Source: Hirudo medicinalis
Lineage: Eukaryota; Annelida; Clitellata; Hirudinida; Hirudinidae
Assembly: GCA_011800805.1 (NCBI GenBank)
Contig: MPNW01000073.1
Coordinates: 1 to 64,000, forward strand
Reading direction: 5' to 3'
DNA: 64,000 nucleotides
The notes under the pieces: model-generated
What the model saw: only the letters and a program-made list of their open reading frames with translations
What the model was told of the DNA's origin: nothing
Databases searched by the model: none
Shown: in pieces, positions 1 through 10,354 of the stretch
How positions within the stretch are numbered: position 1 is the first letter of the stretch
Layout of the letters: each line of letters begins with the position of its first letter
Program-made: the position numbers and the translations under genes

Positions 1-236
1 AAATAAGTTTTTGAGTGTACTTACTTACAAAATACGGATCGTATAGATTCTGGATGGAGCCCATGTCTATATGAACGTCTGGTCAGGGAAGAAACTTTAC
101 ATTTCTGTGTGTCACAGTATAGTTCTAGGTGTCGGATTAGCTTGGTCAGCGAAGTTATGACGACGAGCATGGAACTCGCTTAACAAGCAAGTGATGAAGT
201 ATGTGATAGTGACAACACTTTTGAACCCATGTCTGT
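1..236. other. Intergenic DNA, no gene seen
   Basis: I see no conserved reading frame, hairpin or promoter here. The minus-strand tRNA-Leu lies directly to the right, so its downstream flank is in this stretch, but there is no T-rich terminator after it. Confidence 0.5.
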
Positions 237-321
237 TGGTGCGGTCGAGAAGACTCGAACTTCCACGGGTTGCCCCACAGCGACCTCAACGCTGCGCGTC
301 TACCAATTCCGCCACGACCGC
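237..321 (-). tRNA. tRNA-Leu (anticodon GAG)
   Basis: The minus strand folds into a class II (long variable arm) tRNA. The 7-bp acceptor stem GCGGTCG/CGACCGC closes perfectly, with discriminator A and an encoded 3' CCA. The anticodon stem CAGCG/CGCTG encloses the loop TTGAGGT, giving anticodon GAG, which reads CUC/CUU leucine codons. The T arm carries the usual GTTCGAGTC. The long extra arm after the anticodon stem is what is expected of tRNA-Leu and excludes most other isotypes. Confidence 0.95.
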
Positions 322-498
322 ACGTTGCAAAAAGGCCAGTCAAAACCAGCTCGTGGCATGTAGCAAATCATTTTCCGGTAAACAAGTGCCCTTAACGACA
401 TTCAGTGAACCATTCTTACATGCCGTATAGAACCCAAGACTTAGCCAACTCGGTACGGCAAGCAAAATCCTTTTTGCACTGGACACGACAGCGCGAAG

Positions 499-536
499 AA
501 CCATATCGGGCCAACTAAACCATATCGGGCTAACTA
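499..536. repeat. 19-bp tandem duplication before lipB
   Basis: A 19-bp unit starting aaccatatcggg occurs twice head to tail (499-517 and 518-536) with one mismatch. It ends 14 bases before the lipB start, so it sits where the lipB ribosome binding region should be. It may have displaced the original leader. Confidence 0.9.
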
Positions 537-550
537 ATGGATTCCCTCAA

Positions 551-1291
551 ATGACCGAACGCAGCCTGATAGCTACGTCGTTTCTGCCCCTGCCGGGTTC
601 TGCCCCCGTCGAATGGTTAATCGAATCCGACTTGACGCCCTATGATGTGGCGCTTACCTTCATGGAAGAGCGTGCAAATGCGATTCGCCAAGGTACTGCT
701 GGCGAGATGGTTTGGATGGTTGAGCATCCGCCTATCTACACTGCAGGCGCAAGCGCTAAGGAAGAAGATCTAGTTGAACTTAATCGCCTTCCTGTCTTCA
801 AGACCGGACGTGGTGGTGAATACACTTATCATGGGCCCGGCCAGCGTGTAGCCTATGTTATGCTAGACCTCAAGCGTCGCCGTGAGGACGTTCGTGCCTT
901 CGTAGCAGCCCTTGAGACTTGGATCATCGAGGCACTTGCTGCTTTCAACGTCAAGGGCGAGCAACGTGAAGATCGCGTCGGCGTCTGGGTGATCAGGCCT
1001 GACCGTCTACCCATGCTTGATGGTTCACCAGCAGAAGACAAGATTGCTGCAATCGGCATAAGTCTGCGTCGCTGGGTCAGCTTACACGGCATCGCTATCA
1101 ATGTTGAACCGGAGCTCAGCCACTTTTCCGGCATTGTGCCTTGTGGGGTGACAGATCATGGCGTCACTAGCCTAGTCGACCTAGGACTGCTTGTGACGAT
1201 GACCGATGTTGATCTGGCACTTAGGGCAGCATTTGAAAGCATCTTCGGTCAGACACAAACCGTAGTCTACACCGTTCGTAAGGCGACTTGA
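551..1291 (+). CDS. lipB: Octanoyl-[ACP]:protein N-octanoyltransferase LipB
   Basis: LipB moves the octanoyl chain from acyl carrier protein to the lipoyl domains of 2-oxoacid dehydrogenases and the glycine cleavage H protein; LipA then inserts sulfur. The 246-residue product has the family signature [11 protein letters not shown] near residue 95, the lysine of the conserved DKIAAIG segment, and the [10 protein letters not shown] segment with the catalytic cysteine. Length is normal for the family. It is the only intact plus-strand protein gene in the window and stands alone, with degraded DNA on its right. The ATG at 551 fits the family's usual N-terminus; no strong Shine-Dalgarno is visible because a tandem duplication ends just upstream. 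Confidence 0.95.
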   Translation: MTERSLIATSFLPLPGSAPVEWLIESDLTPYDVALTFMEERANAIRQGTAGEMVWMVEHPPIYTAGASAKEEDLVELNRLPVFKTGRGGEYTYHGPGQRVAYVMLDLKRRREDVRAFVAALETWIIEALAAFNVKGEQREDRVGVWVIRPDRLPMLDGSPAEDKIAAIGISLRRWVSLHGIAINVEPELSHFSGIVPCGVTDHGVTSLVDLGLLVTMTDVDLALRAAFESIFGQTQTVVYTVRKAT

Positions 1292-1902
1292 TCTTGTGAT
1301 TTCACCATCAACTGATTGTCAGGCTCTAGCGGTGCTGACTCGATCAGTATATACTGTTATTCTTACTTCTAATACCTGGCTACGGCCCGATATGCATTAT
1401 ACAAAACTCGAAGTGGCACCAGTCGTCCGTAACGGCTTATTGTCGGAGTACGTCGATCAAAATTACCATAGCAACGAGAAAGGCGCTTATGTATACCATA
1501 TAGACAATATTCCGAATCAGATCGATGATAACTATCATCTGCTTTAATATGTTCGTTACTTGTTCTAATATGTTCAAATATCAATGCGTCGGTTGCACTC
1601 AGGCACGGACTCCGGCCTGTAAGCGAATCTACGGTAAATAAGCGGTTTACAGCTCGGTCTATGACCTAGGTGCGTTAACAAACATGCCATTGATACCACC
1701 GCGACGTTGATCGACACCACGAACAGAATTTATGGAATTGGTGCTACAGACAGAAGTGGCTCAATAACAAATGAGTTATCGTCAAGATGTTTTAGTCAAT
1801 GACAACCAACGCGCGATGGCTAATGGCTACAAGCGAATGGCCACGTCCGCACTCAACACGGTATATAGCCATCGTCCCACTAGATCGCTCCGTACAAAAA
1901 GA
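1292..1902. other. Degraded spacer between lipB and lolD
   Basis: About 610 bases with no conserved protein on either strand. In related Rhizobiales dnaE follows lolD on the same strand; I looked for its N-terminus on the minus strand here and did not find it. A short direct repeat (taatatgttc, near 1,545 and 1,567) is the only structure noted. Confidence 0.4.
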
Positions 1903-2586
1903 TCAGCGCAACGGTACGACCTTGCCTTCGGCTAGCGTAACACGTCGGTCCATGCGCGCTGCAAGCTCGTGATTGTGAGTGGCTATAAGTGCTGTCAGGC
2001 CCGACTGTCGTACCAATGCCGACAGGACATCGAACACATCACCTGCTGTCATCCGGTCGAGATTACCAGTGGGTTCGTCGGCCAAGAGTATAATGGGCGC
2101 GTTAGCAACCGCACGCGCGATCGCCACACGTTGCTGTTCACCACCTGACAGCTCAGACGGACGATGCTGGGCACGCTTGCCGATCTTCATGTATTCGAGT
2201 AGCAGCGCAGCACGTTCGCTGGCCTCGGAGCGCTTCAGTCCCTTTACCAACTGCGGCATCATCACGTTCTCCAGTGCTGAAAATTCCGGCAGCAAATGGT
2301 GAAACTGGTAGACGAAGCCGATATCGTTACGACGGATAGCCGTGCGCTGATCATCCGACAGTAGCCCGCAGGCGAGCCCGCTAATGATAACATTACCGCC
2401 ATCGGGTCGTTCTAGGAGACCAGCCGTGTGTAATAGAGTCGACTTACCGGTGCCCGATGGGGCGACGAGCGCCACCATCTCGCCTAGCTGCAATGTGATG
2501 TTAGCATCGTTGAGAATCATCAGCTTGCGCGATCCCTGATCATAATGGCGCTCGATGCCTTTAAGCTCGATAACGGCGTTGATCAT
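1903..2586 (-). CDS. lolD: Lipoprotein-releasing ABC transporter ATPase LolD
   Basis: LolD is the ATPase that powers release of outer-membrane lipoproteins from the inner membrane to the carrier LolA. The 227-residue product has a Walker A (APSGTGKS, residues 42-49), Q-loop ([11 protein letters not shown]), the ABC signature [14 protein letters not shown], Walker B ([13 protein letters not shown]) and the H-loop ATHNHE. I chose the ATG at 2586 (MINAVIEL) because it overlaps the lolE stop as TGATG, the usual translational coupling; a longer frame to 2634 reads back into lolE. It is last in the operon proS-lolE-lolD. Confidence 0.95.
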   Translation of the reverse strand: MINAVIELKGIERHYDQGSRKLMILNDANITLQLGEMVALVAPSGTGKSTLLHTAGLLERPDGGNVIISGLACGLLSDDQRTAIRRNDIGFVYQFHHLLPEFSALENVMMPQLVKGLKRSEASERAALLLEYMKIGKRAQHRPSELSGGEQQRVAIARAVANAPIILLADEPTGNLDRMTAGDVFDVLSALVRQSGLTALIATHNHELAARMDRRVTLAEGKVVPLR

Positions 2587-3875
2587 CACTCGTACCTTAA
2601 AGCTTCGACCGGATCGAGATTGGCAGCACGCCATGCCGGAAACAAGGTGGCCAGGAACGACAGTATAAGCGCCATCGCTGCCGCCGAGATGGTTTCGCCT
2701 ACATCCATCTTGGCTGGGAGTTGGCTGAGGAAATAGAGCTCGGGGTTAAACAGAACGGTGCCTGACAGCCACGAAAAGAATTGCCTGATGCGCTCGACAT
2801 TGAGGCAGATAACGATGCTCAACAGCACGCCAGCTATTGTGCCGGTCAAGCCGATGGCAACACCCGTCATCAGAAAGATGCGCATGACCGCGCTGCGCGT
2901 CGCGCCCATCGTCCGTAGGATTGCAATGTCGTGGCCCTTGTCCTTCACTAGAATGATGAGCCCGGAGATGATGTTGAGAGCTGCCACCAGCATGATCAGC
3001 GTCAGAATCATAAACATGACGTTGCGCTCGACCTGTAGGGCCGAGAAGAAAGTCTGGTTACGTTCGCGCCAGTCGATCAGAAAGATCGGCCGTTGCGCCG
3101 CCTCCTCGACCTTTGTCTTCATTATATCGATGTTGTCAGGATTGTCGATATAGATCTCGATCGAGTCGACAAGGCCTTCGGAATTGAAATAGAGCTGTGC
3201 TTCGCTAAGCGGCATGAACACAATGGAAGCATCGTATTCTGATAGACCAACTTCGCAGATGCCGACGATCGGATAGGCTTTGGTGCGAGGTGTTGTGCCA
3301 ATCGGCGTCACGTCGCCGTCGGGCGAAATCAGCTGGACGCTGTCTCCTACCATCAGTCCCATGTTCTCAGCTATGCGCCGGCCAAGGACGACACCGCCGG
3401 CGTTATCAAAATTGACTATGGAGCCATACTTGATGTTATTGGAGACGAGCGTCACCTGGCTGAGGTCGCTACCCCTGATGCCGCGCACCAGAGCGCCCGT
3501 ACTGGAACCAACATTGCCATGAGCTAGCACCGGACCCTCTACCAGTGGGATGGCGTATCTCACACCGGTTACGTCATTGATACGTTCGGCGACGGCGGCA
3601 TAGTCATTGAGCGGCGTGTCGATCGGCGTCACGATCAAGTGGCCGTCGACTCCTAGGATGCGGGTTAAAAGTTCAGCTCGGAAGCCGTTCATAACAGCCA
3701 TGACCACGATCAATGTCGCCACTCCCAACATGATGCCAAGGAAGGAAATAGCGGCAATCACCGAGATTACTGTCTCTTTACGCTTCGAGCGTAGGTAGCG
3801 CCAAGCCACCGTGCGTTCGAAAACGGAAAAGGGACCTGCGCCCGCGAGCCTGTTTTCTTTTACCTCTTTGCTCAC
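2586..3875 (-). CDS. lolE: Lipoprotein-releasing ABC transporter permease (LolC/LolE family)
   Basis: This is the inner-membrane permease partner of LolD. The 429-residue protein has one N-terminal membrane segment (about residues 35-60), a large periplasmic domain, and three C-terminal membrane segments, ending in the FtsX/MacB-type motif [18 protein letters not shown]. Alphaproteobacteria commonly have one LolC/E-type permease acting as a homodimer, so the lolC/lolE name is interchangeable. The start codon is GTG at 3875, overlapping the proS stop as GTGA. Its stop overlaps the lolD start by one base. Confidence 0.93.
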   Translation of the reverse strand: MSKEVKENRLAGAGPFSVFERTVAWRYLRSKRKETVISVIAAISFLGIMLGVATLIVVMAVMNGFRAELLTRILGVDGHLIVTPIDTPLNDYAAVAERINDVTGVRYAIPLVEGPVLAHGNVGSSTGALVRGIRGSDLSQVTLVSNNIKYGSIVNFDNAGGVVLGRRIAENMGLMVGDSVQLISPDGDVTPIGTTPRTKAYPIVGICEVGLSEYDASIVFMPLSEAQLYFNSEGLVDSIEIYIDNPDNIDIMKTKVEEAAQRPIFLIDWRERNQTFFSALQVERNVMFMILTLIMLVAALNIISGLIILVKDKGHDIAILRTMGATRSAVMRIFLMTGVAIGLTGTIAGVLLSIVICLNVERIRQFFSWLSGTVLFNPELYFLSQLPAKMDVGETISAAAMALILSFLATLFPAWRAANLDPVEALRYE

Positions 3876-5200
3876 GCCTTACTACCCAGCTTGGCCAGAG
3901 CCTCAGCCACTGGCAATGTAAGGCGCTCACCAGACTTGCGGTTCTTGATCTCAACCTCTCCGGTCGTGGCACCACACGGGCCGACAATCACCTGCCACGG
4001 CTGGCCGATCAGATCGGCAGTGGCAAACTTGCCACCGGCACGCTGGTCGGTGTCATCATAAAGCACGTCCTTGCCAGCAGCTTCGAAGGCAGTATAAAGC
4101 TCGCTGCAGATACGGTCGCAATCGGCGTCGCCAACCTTCATGTTGATCAGGCCGATGTTGAAAGGCGCGATCGATTCCGGCCAGATGATGCCGTTTGCGT
4201 CATGACTCGCTTCTATGATAGCAGCAATCAGGCGCGACGGGCCGATGCCGTAGGAACCCATCGAGACGAAGCGTTCTATACCGTCGGGGCCGGTCACTTT
4301 GGCGTTCATCGGCTTCGAATACTTGTCACCGAAATGGAAGATGTGGCCGACCTCGATGCCGCGTGTTGAGACCTTGTCGGCCTCAGGTATCGAGGCCCAG
4401 GCGACTTCGTCGTGTATTTCTTCGGTGGCGGCGTATGGCGTCGTCCAGTCCTTGACGACGCCACTAATCTTGGTGTCATTACTAAAGTCGGTGTCGGCAC
4501 CGGGCACCGGTAGACTTAGGAAGTCGCGATGACATAGCACCTGGCTTTCGCCTGTGTTGGCCAGGATAATAAACTCGTGGCTGAGATCACCGCCGATCGG
4601 GCCGGCGTCAGCACGCATCGGGATCGCCTGCAGCTCCATGCGAGTAAAGATGCGCAGATAGGACACGAACATTCTGTTGTAGGCTGCCTTTGCACCCTCA
4701 TAGTCTAGGTCAAAAGAATAGGCGTCTTTCATTAGAAACTCGCGGCTGCGCATAACGCCGAAACGCGGACGCATCTCATCGCGGAACTTCCACTGAATGT
4801 GGTAGAGATTGAGCGGTAGGTCCCTATATGATTTAACATTGGATCGGAAGATTTCTGTGACAATTTCTTCGTTTGTCGGTCCGAACAGCATGTCACGTTC
4901 GTTGCGGTCCTTAATGCGCAGCATCTCCTTGCCGTAGTCATCGTAACGACCGCTTTCACGCCATAGATCAGCCGATTGGATCGTAGGCATTAGGATTTCC
5001 AGCGCACCGGCTCGGTTCTGTTCCTCGCGTATGATGCAGCACACCTTGTCCAGCACGCGTTTGCCTAGCGGCAGCCAGGTGAAACTACCCTGCCCGTGTT
5101 GTTTGACCAGACCGGCGCGAAGCATTAGCCGGTGCGAAACTATTTCCGCCTCGCGTGGATTCTCTTTCAGGATAGGCAGGAAGTAGCACGACAGACGCAC
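3872..5200 (-). CDS. proS: Prolyl-tRNA synthetase (short, alphaproteobacterial type)
   Basis: ProRS charges tRNA-Pro. It has class II motif 2 ([20 protein letters not shown]), the [10 protein letters not shown] segment, motif 3 ([16 protein letters not shown]) and a C-terminal anticodon-binding domain. The bacterial editing insertion between motifs 2 and 3 is absent, as is typical of alphaproteobacteria. The open frame runs to an ATG at 5272, but family members start at [15 protein letters not shown]; that maps to a GTG at 5200 and gives 442 residues, the usual rhizobial length. An ATG at 5212 is the alternative. It heads the proS-lolE-lolD operon. Confidence 0.93.
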   Translation of the reverse strand: MRLSCYFLPILKENPREAEIVSHRLMLRAGLVKQHGQGSFTWLPLGKRVLDKVCCIIREEQNRAGALEILMPTIQSADLWRESGRYDDYGKEMLRIKDRNERDMLFGPTNEEIVTEIFRSNVKSYRDLPLNLYHIQWKFRDEMRPRFGVMRSREFLMKDAYSFDLDYEGAKAAYNRMFVSYLRIFTRMELQAIPMRADAGPIGGDLSHEFIILANTGESQVLCHRDFLSLPVPGADTDFSNDTKISGVVKDWTTPYAATEEIHDEVAWASIPEADKVSTRGIEVGHIFHFGDKYSKPMNAKVTGPDGIERFVSMGSYGIGPSRLIAAIIEASHDANGIIWPESIAPFNIGLINMKVGDADCDRICSELYTAFEAAGKDVLYDDTDQRAGGKFATADLIGQPWQVIVGPCGATTGEVEIKNRKSGERLTLPVAEALAKLGSKA

Positions 5201-5569
5201 CGCATTTTCCATGAAATGATAAGCCGGGATCGGCAAATTGATGAGACTTGTTTGAACGCGCTTCATAGCCATTCATGGCTGAATGGAAACCCACGCACTC
5301 GTTTGGCAGCAACGTCGGAATGGACTGACTGTTAGACTAGCAACAATTGCACATGTTTTGTTCGATGCAGCACAGGATTTCCTATCCAGAAGCAAAAATT
5401 GCTTGTTACAATTCATTGTCAGCATTAACCTAATGCATCTTGATAATCGAGAGAGTTGAGCAAAATTAACTCTCCATAAGTAGTCAAAATCTTGGGAGGA
5501 TGCAATCTAGCGTGGTCACTCGCTGATGCCAGAGAATGGAGAGCAGATCTGATGCGTTTAATTGCAAGG

Positions 5570-5596
5570 CTCCGTGTCTTGCAATTTTCTACCGAA
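5570..5596. other. Perfect 9-bp inverted repeat
   Basis: Arms aattgcaag and cttgcaatt pair perfectly around a 9-base loop (gctccgtgt). A short T stretch (TTTT) continues on the plus strand. It could be a weak terminator or an operator; no plus-strand gene ends here. Confidence 0.5.
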
Positions 5597-5604
5597 CATC
5601 ATTC

Positions 5605-5633
5605 AAAAAACACACGCGATCAACGTGTTTTTT
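5605..5633 (-). terminator. Likely bidirectional intrinsic terminator
   Basis: The arms aaaaaacac and gtgtttttt pair perfectly over 9 bp around an 11-base loop, and each strand leaves the stem in a run of six T. On the minus strand it lies after the birA-rnj-mce-(DUF1467) group and before proS, a sensible place to end that transcript. The stem is A+T rich, so it may be weak. Confidence 0.45.
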
Positions 5634-5699
5634 GATCAGCCTTTTATTTACAGCATGAGAAGCGTCATGAATCTTTGCTGACTTCTGTATCAGTCGATT

Positions 5700-5900
5700 T
5701 TCGGTATCATCAACGAAATGTCGTCGAATCGTAGCTTATCTCGCGCGTTACATTACAGAAGGCGCTCATCAGCGTCGTCACGACTATCGTCGTCCAGAAC
5801 ATGGCTGCAACACGTGTAGACTATTGCGGGGTGCTCGCCTCGGCTCTATGGGTGATGTTGTTGTCCTCATCATGCGTCTTCATAGGCATAGTACATAATG
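5700..5900 (-). pseudogene. Remnant of a DUF1467 family small membrane protein
   Basis: In Brucella and other Rhizobiales a small DUF1467 membrane protein gene lies between mce and proS. Here the minus strand still reads a decayed version of its middle: an in-frame stop, then AAMFWTTIVVTTLMSAF (a membrane segment) and SYDSTTF, resembling the family's WTT..VA..F and YSFDDIP parts. The start and most of the first membrane segment are gone. The call rests on position plus weak similarity recalled from the family, so it is tentative. Confidence 0.45.
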
Positions 5901-5955
5901 GCAAACTGAGTTCGTTACCAGAAGACGAAATACATAACTCATGAGAAAAATCAGA

Positions 5956-6360
5956 TCATGCTTGTTCGAGCTCCACGAGCGTTCCTTGGAAGTCCTGAGG
6001 ATGTAGGAATATCACTAGCTTACCATGGGCGCCAATCATTGGATTACCGTTGCCGAGCACACGGGTGCCAGACGCTTTGAGATGGTTGTAAGCCCCTAGG
6101 AGATCGTTAACCTCGTAGCAAACATGATGCATACCGCCTGACGCGTTCTTCTTGAGAAAGGCGGCAATCGACGATTTGTCACCCAGCGGCTCAAGTAATT
6201 CGATCTTAGTGTTGCCAACGTCGATAAAGACAACAGTTACGCCATGCTCAGACAGCTCTTGCGGCTCGGTCATCTTGGCGCCGAGCGTGTCACGATAGAC
6301 GGCGCTCGCTGCGGTTAGGTCTGGCACGGCGATTGCGACGTGATTGAGACGTTCAATCAT
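5956..6360 (-). CDS. mce: Methylmalonyl-CoA epimerase
   Basis: The enzyme interconverts (2S)- and (2R)-methylmalonyl-CoA so propionyl-CoA carbon can enter the TCA cycle through methylmalonyl-CoA mutase. The 134-residue glyoxalase-fold protein starts MIERLNHVAIAVPDL and carries the metal ligands of the fold: His near residue 7, the GGMHHVCYEV segment, and Glu in TLVELEQA at the C-terminus. Length is normal. It follows rnj with a 14-base gap, the rhizobial order. The mutase it serves needs B12, yet the B12 synthesis genes in this window are destroyed. Confidence 0.93.
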   Translation of the reverse strand: MIERLNHVAIAVPDLTAASAVYRDTLGAKMTEPQELSEHGVTVVFIDVGNTKIELLEPLGDKSSIAAFLKKNASGGMHHVCYEVNDLLGAYNHLKASGTRVLGNGNPMIGAHGKLVIFLHPQDFQGTLVELEQA

Positions 6361-6374
6361 TTCATATCCTGTTA

Positions 6375-8045
6375 TCAGCGGGTAACGAAGACGGTCACCA
6401 GTGGCCTCTTGCCCCAGGCTTCGTTAGCAGCACCGCGCACCGCGCGACGTATAGCTTCTTTAACCGGGTTTAGGTCTCTTCGGCGTGCATGGGGTATGGA
6501 GTCCACGGCGCCTATTGCCGCATCGATCATCAATTCCTCAAGCACCTCGCCACTAGCGTCCACTTCGGCAACGCCGATAGCGACTAAGTCGGGATCGCCA
6601 GATAGCTCGTAATTGTCGTCAAACACGACGTTGACTGCGACATGGCCAGCAAAGGAAAGCTTGCGACGCTCGCAGATACCCATAGCCTCGCTAGAGCCTA
6701 CAAGCTTGCCATCCTTAAACACGCGACCGAACGTCACTCGGTCGATGATCTCGGCAGTGCCTGGCCACAGCCTGAGCATGTCGCCGTCGCGTATTTGTGC
6801 TACCTCAGGAATGCCAGACATCGACATCAGAGAACCATGAGCAACCAAATGTGCCGCCTCGCCATGCACAGGCACGCCGATGCGTGGGCGCACCCACTCG
6901 TACATGCGCTTGAGTTCGTTGCGTCGTGGATGGCCAGAAACGTGGACGAGCGCATCGCTGTTCTCTATGATCTTCATGCCCTGGTCAACGAGTAGGTTCT
7001 TGATCTTGAGGATCGCTTTTTCGTTACCGGGAATGGTGCGCGAGGAGAAAACGACAATGTCGCCTGGTGACAGCGCTATTGTTTTCATTTCGTCGAGAGC
7101 TAACTTAGCGAGTACGGCGCGCGGCTCGCCCTGGCTGCCTGTGCAGATGACGACGAGGTTTTCACGCGGAATGTAATCATAATCTTCTTCGGAAATGAAA
7201 TCAGGCAACCCGTCCATGTAGCCGAGTTCAATCGATACATTGATGACGCGCTTGAGTGAACGGCCAATGATCATAACCTGCCGTCCGGCATCGCGTGCGG
7301 CTTCAGCAATCGAGCGAATACGCCCGACATTGGAAGAAAAGGTGGTGACTGCGACACGGCCTTTAGCCTGCTCAATTACCTCGCGCAGCCCATACCCGAC
7401 CTGCTGCTCGGAGGGCAAATCGCCTTCATGTATAGCGTTAGTTGAGTCGCAGATGAGCGCTAGAACGCCATTGTCACCATAGGCGCGGAACCGTGCTTCG
7501 TTGGTCATCGGCCCGATCTGTGGCGCCGAATCGATCTTCCAGTCGCCGGTGTGTATCACTGTGCCCGCTGGCGTAGTGATCGCCAGCGACATAGGCTCGG
7601 GGATCGAATGAGTTACCGGAATCGCCTCGATCTCGAACGGGCCGATATTGAACTTATCGCCACTGTGATAAATGGTAACAGGTATCTTCGGTGCCCATTG
7701 CTCCGATTGGCGCTTGGCTTCAAGTAGCCCTGCCGTGAACATAGTCATCCACACTGGCGCTTTCAGGCGAGGCCAGATGTCGTGCAGAGCACCATAGTGG
7801 TCTTCGTGCGCGTGCGTAATGACAATGCCGCGAAGGTTATTAAGTTTTTCCTCGATGAAACGCGTGTCAGGCAACACCAGGTTGACGCCAGGCAGGTTAG
7901 CATCCGGAAAAGATACACCGACGTCTATGATGATCCATTCGCGCGCATCGGCTGGTCCGAAACCGTAGAGAGCGAAGTTCATGCCGATCTCGCCAACGCC
8001 GCCGAGCGGCACAAATACAAGTTCAGCGTTTCCCGCTTTTTCCAT
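6375..8045 (-). CDS. rnj: Ribonuclease J
   Basis: RNase J is a metallo-beta-lactamase/beta-CASP nuclease with 5'-3' exonuclease and endonuclease activity in mRNA decay and rRNA maturation; in alphaproteobacteria it works beside RNase E. The 556-residue product shows the zinc motif THAHEDHYGAL (about residue 76), GDWKID, the beta-CASP region and HVSGHPRRNEL. Length matches rhizobial homologues. It lies between birA and mce in the conserved order. A plus-strand frame of 312 codons crossing rnj and birA is an antisense shadow. Confidence 0.95.
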   Translation of the reverse strand: MEKAGNAELVFVPLGGVGEIGMNFALYGFGPADAREWIIIDVGVSFPDANLPGVNLVLPDTRFIEEKLNNLRGIVITHAHEDHYGALHDIWPRLKAPVWMTMFTAGLLEAKRQSEQWAPKIPVTIYHSGDKFNIGPFEIEAIPVTHSIPEPMSLAITTPAGTVIHTGDWKIDSAPQIGPMTNEARFRAYGDNGVLALICDSTNAIHEGDLPSEQQVGYGLREVIEQAKGRVAVTTFSSNVGRIRSIAEAARDAGRQVMIIGRSLKRVINVSIELGYMDGLPDFISEEDYDYIPRENLVVICTGSQGEPRAVLAKLALDEMKTIALSPGDIVVFSSRTIPGNEKAILKIKNLLVDQGMKIIENSDALVHVSGHPRRNELKRMYEWVRPRIGVPVHGEAAHLVAHGSLMSMSGIPEVAQIRDGDMLRLWPGTAEIIDRVTFGRVFKDGKLVGSSEAMGICERRKLSFAGHVAVNVVFDDNYELSGDPDLVAIGVAEVDASGEVLEELMIDAAIGAVDSIPHARRRDLNPVKEAIRRAVRGAANEAWGKRPLVTVFVTR

Positions 8046-8069
8046 ATCCAGATTTTCCTTTCAGGTCCA

Positions 8070-8897
8070 TTAGGTCGCGTCGGCCGAAGCGACCGCGCCG
8101 AAATGCACATCGCCGGCGGCGATCTTCACCGTCTCACCTTTAATGTCACGGATAACAAAGCGGCAATCCTCGTCGAGAGTCTCAAAGGTACCGCGAACGA
8201 CATGTCCATCGACCATGACAGCCACTTCGCTGCCCAGACCGGCTGCCCGCATCAACCACTTCTCGCGGATGACAGCGAACCCACGATCGCTGTTCCACAG
8301 CCACTCATTTTTGCTCCAGGCGTCCGAGAGCGCCAGAAACAGGGTTTCCGCATCAACGTCAGCACCGAGAGTGGACAGCGAGGTCGCTGGATATGGTACG
8401 TCATCAGGATGCGTCACTACGTTGACACCGATGCCGATGGCAATGGCCAACCGGCCAGGAACCAGCAGTGTGGATTCAAGGAGGATGCCCGCGAGCTTCG
8501 CACCGGAGGCGAGAACGTCGTTCGGCCATTTGAGCTCGAAACGCTTAATGTCCTGCCCCATATCGCCGTCGACGTCGACAGAGAAATGTGCATTCGGCGC
8601 TACTGTATCGAGCGCATCGGCAAGAGCGAGACCGGCAACGAAGCCAAGCGTGGCCGCGTGCTGGAGATCGCGGTCAAGCTCCATCAGCAGCGTCGCCGCC
8701 AGGTTGCCTTCCTGCGTTAACCAGGCACGGCCCCGGCGACCACGCCCGTTTTCCTGCTTCTTGGAGACAACCCAGAAACTGCCCAGATGGCCGGCGAGTG
8801 CCCGTTCTAGTGCTAGCTCGTTCGTCGAACTTATCGACTCGTGGACTTCGAGGCAAAAACCGTTAGCGCTGGCTGTTGGTGCAAGCCGGAATCCCAT
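8070..8897 (-). CDS. birA: Biotin--[acetyl-CoA-carboxylase] ligase
   Basis: BirA activates biotin with ATP and attaches it to biotin carboxyl carrier domains. The 275-residue product has SISSTNELA, the biotinyl-AMP loop GRGRRGRAW, KWPNDVL and KLAGILLES. There is no N-terminal helix-turn-helix, so it is a ligase without the repressor role, as usual in Rhizobiales. ATG at 8897 is four bases after the nuoN stop, consistent with co-transcription at the end of the complex I operon. Confidence 0.93.
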   Translation of the reverse strand: MGFRLAPTASANGFCLEVHESISSTNELALERALAGHLGSFWVVSKKQENGRGRRGRAWLTQEGNLAATLLMELDRDLQHAATLGFVAGLALADALDTVAPNAHFSVDVDGDMGQDIKRFELKWPNDVLASGAKLAGILLESTLLVPGRLAIAIGIGVNVVTHPDDVPYPATSLSTLGADVDAETLFLALSDAWSKNEWLWNSDRGFAVIREKWLMRAAGLGSEVAVMVDGHVVRGTFETLDEDCRFVIRDIKGETVKIAAGDVHFGAVASADAT

Positions 8898-8901
8898 GCC
8901 G

Positions 8902-10337
8902 TCAGAAAAACGTCTTTGCTACAGCCGAAGCCATCTCGCCTACTGGGCCGCAGATCAGCATGTAGAACAGTACGAATCCTCCAGACAGACCGAGCACGAG
9001 ACGCAACTCACCTGCCATCGGCTGAAAGCCGCCAACAGGTTCATCGAACCACATGATCTTTATGATGCGCAGGTAGTAGTAAGCGCCCACGACCGAAGCT
9101 AGTACACCGATCACGGCCAGTACATAGAGATTGGCATTGATAGCGGCAAGAAAGACATACCACTTTCCCCAGAAGCCAGCGAGCGGTGGGATGCCAGCCA
9201 GCGAGAACATCATGATGGTAAGAATGGTTGCCATAATCTGATTGGTGTTTGACAGACCGGCGAGATCGCCGATCTGCTCGACATTGCCTTCCTCGCGGCG
9301 CATAGAAAGGATGAAAGCGAAAGTACCGAGCATCATCACAAGGTAGATCAGCATGTAGATGACCACGCCACGCACGCCGGCCTCGCTGTTAGCAGCAAGG
9401 CCTACAGCGCGTAGCCCATGTGACCAATCGATGAATAGGCCATCAAGCGCTTTATGTTCTGTTGGCCGATCGCAGCGAAGGAACCTAGCACCATCGAGGC
9501 GATCGAGATGAAGATGATGATCTGCTGCCAGTCGAGGGCAATAGGTTCGAACGCACCCATCGTAACGCGGACGATCAGCGCCATGGATGCTATCTTGGGA
9601 GCTGCGGCGAAAAACGCTGTTATCGGCGTTGGTGCGCCTTCATAAACGTCTGGCGTCCACATGTGAAACGGCACAGCCGAGATCTTGAAGCACAGACCTG
9701 CGAGCACAAAGACTACGCCGAAGATGAGGCCGAGCTGGCGCTCGCCATCGGTTAAGACTGCGGCAATCGCCTCAAACGAAGTGTGGCCAGTGTAGCCGTA
9801 GACTAGGCTGATACCGTAGAGTAGCATGCTCGAGGACAGCGTGCCAAGCACGAAGTACTTGAGACCAGCTTCTGTCGAGCGGATGTTTTCACGATTGATC
9901 GCGGCGATGACATAGAGGGCAAGCGACTGCAGCTCGAGGCCTAGATAGAGCGCCAGCATGTCGTTAGCCGCGATCGTCAGCAGCATGCCGAGCGTCGCTA
10001 GCATGACGAGCACTGGATACTCGAACTTGTCGAACTTCTCAGCTCTAGCGAAACCTACCGACATGATTAGTGTCACGACCGAACCAACCAGCGTCAAAAG
10101 TTTCATAAAACTGACGAAGGAATCCGACACCAATGCTGTGCCGAAGATCTGACCGTCGTGACCGAACACCCACATCCAGACGCCGGAGGCGATCAGCAGC
10201 ATGATTGCTAGACCGGTGACGGTCGTGTTTGCTCGCTCGCCGGAGAACACGCCGACCATTATCAGAGTAAGTGCACCGACGGCGACTATCAGTTCCGGCG
10301 TAACCAGTGAGAGACTCAAAAAGAGTTCTGGCGTCAT
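8902..10337 (-). pseudogene. nuoN: NADH-quinone oxidoreductase subunit N, one frameshift
   Basis: NuoN is one of the three antiporter-like membrane subunits that move protons in complex I. The reading frame from 10337 is well conserved through [20 protein letters not shown] and then hits TAG (9404-9402). The rest of the protein ([20 protein letters not shown] to the C-terminus, stop at 8902) continues intact in the next frame. One G appears to be missing from a GG pair at about 9405; with it the protein would be 478 residues, the normal length. There is no other damage, so the break is very recent or a base-call error. Confidence 0.9.
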
Positions 10338-10354
10338 CGTCTGTAAACCCCCTG

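Larger units (their letters stand above)
5201..5700. other. Intergenic region with two hairpins
   Basis: There is no gene. The stretch holds two adjacent inverted repeats (5570-5596 and 5605-5633), described separately. No clear promoter for proS could be picked out. Confidence 0.5.

Noticed and set aside
7782..8720. 312-codon plus-strand reading frame opposite rnj and birA
   Set aside because: It is antisense to two clearly conserved genes, has no family resemblance and arises from their codon bias.
8143..9102. 319-codon plus-strand reading frame opposite birA and nuoN
   Set aside because: Serine/arginine-rich antisense translation of conserved genes; no start signal and no known domain.
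9402..9410. Programmed ribosomal frameshift in nuoN
   Set aside because: There is no slippery heptamer or downstream structure of the usual kind, the same kind of break occurs in seven other places, and frameshifting is not known for these genes.
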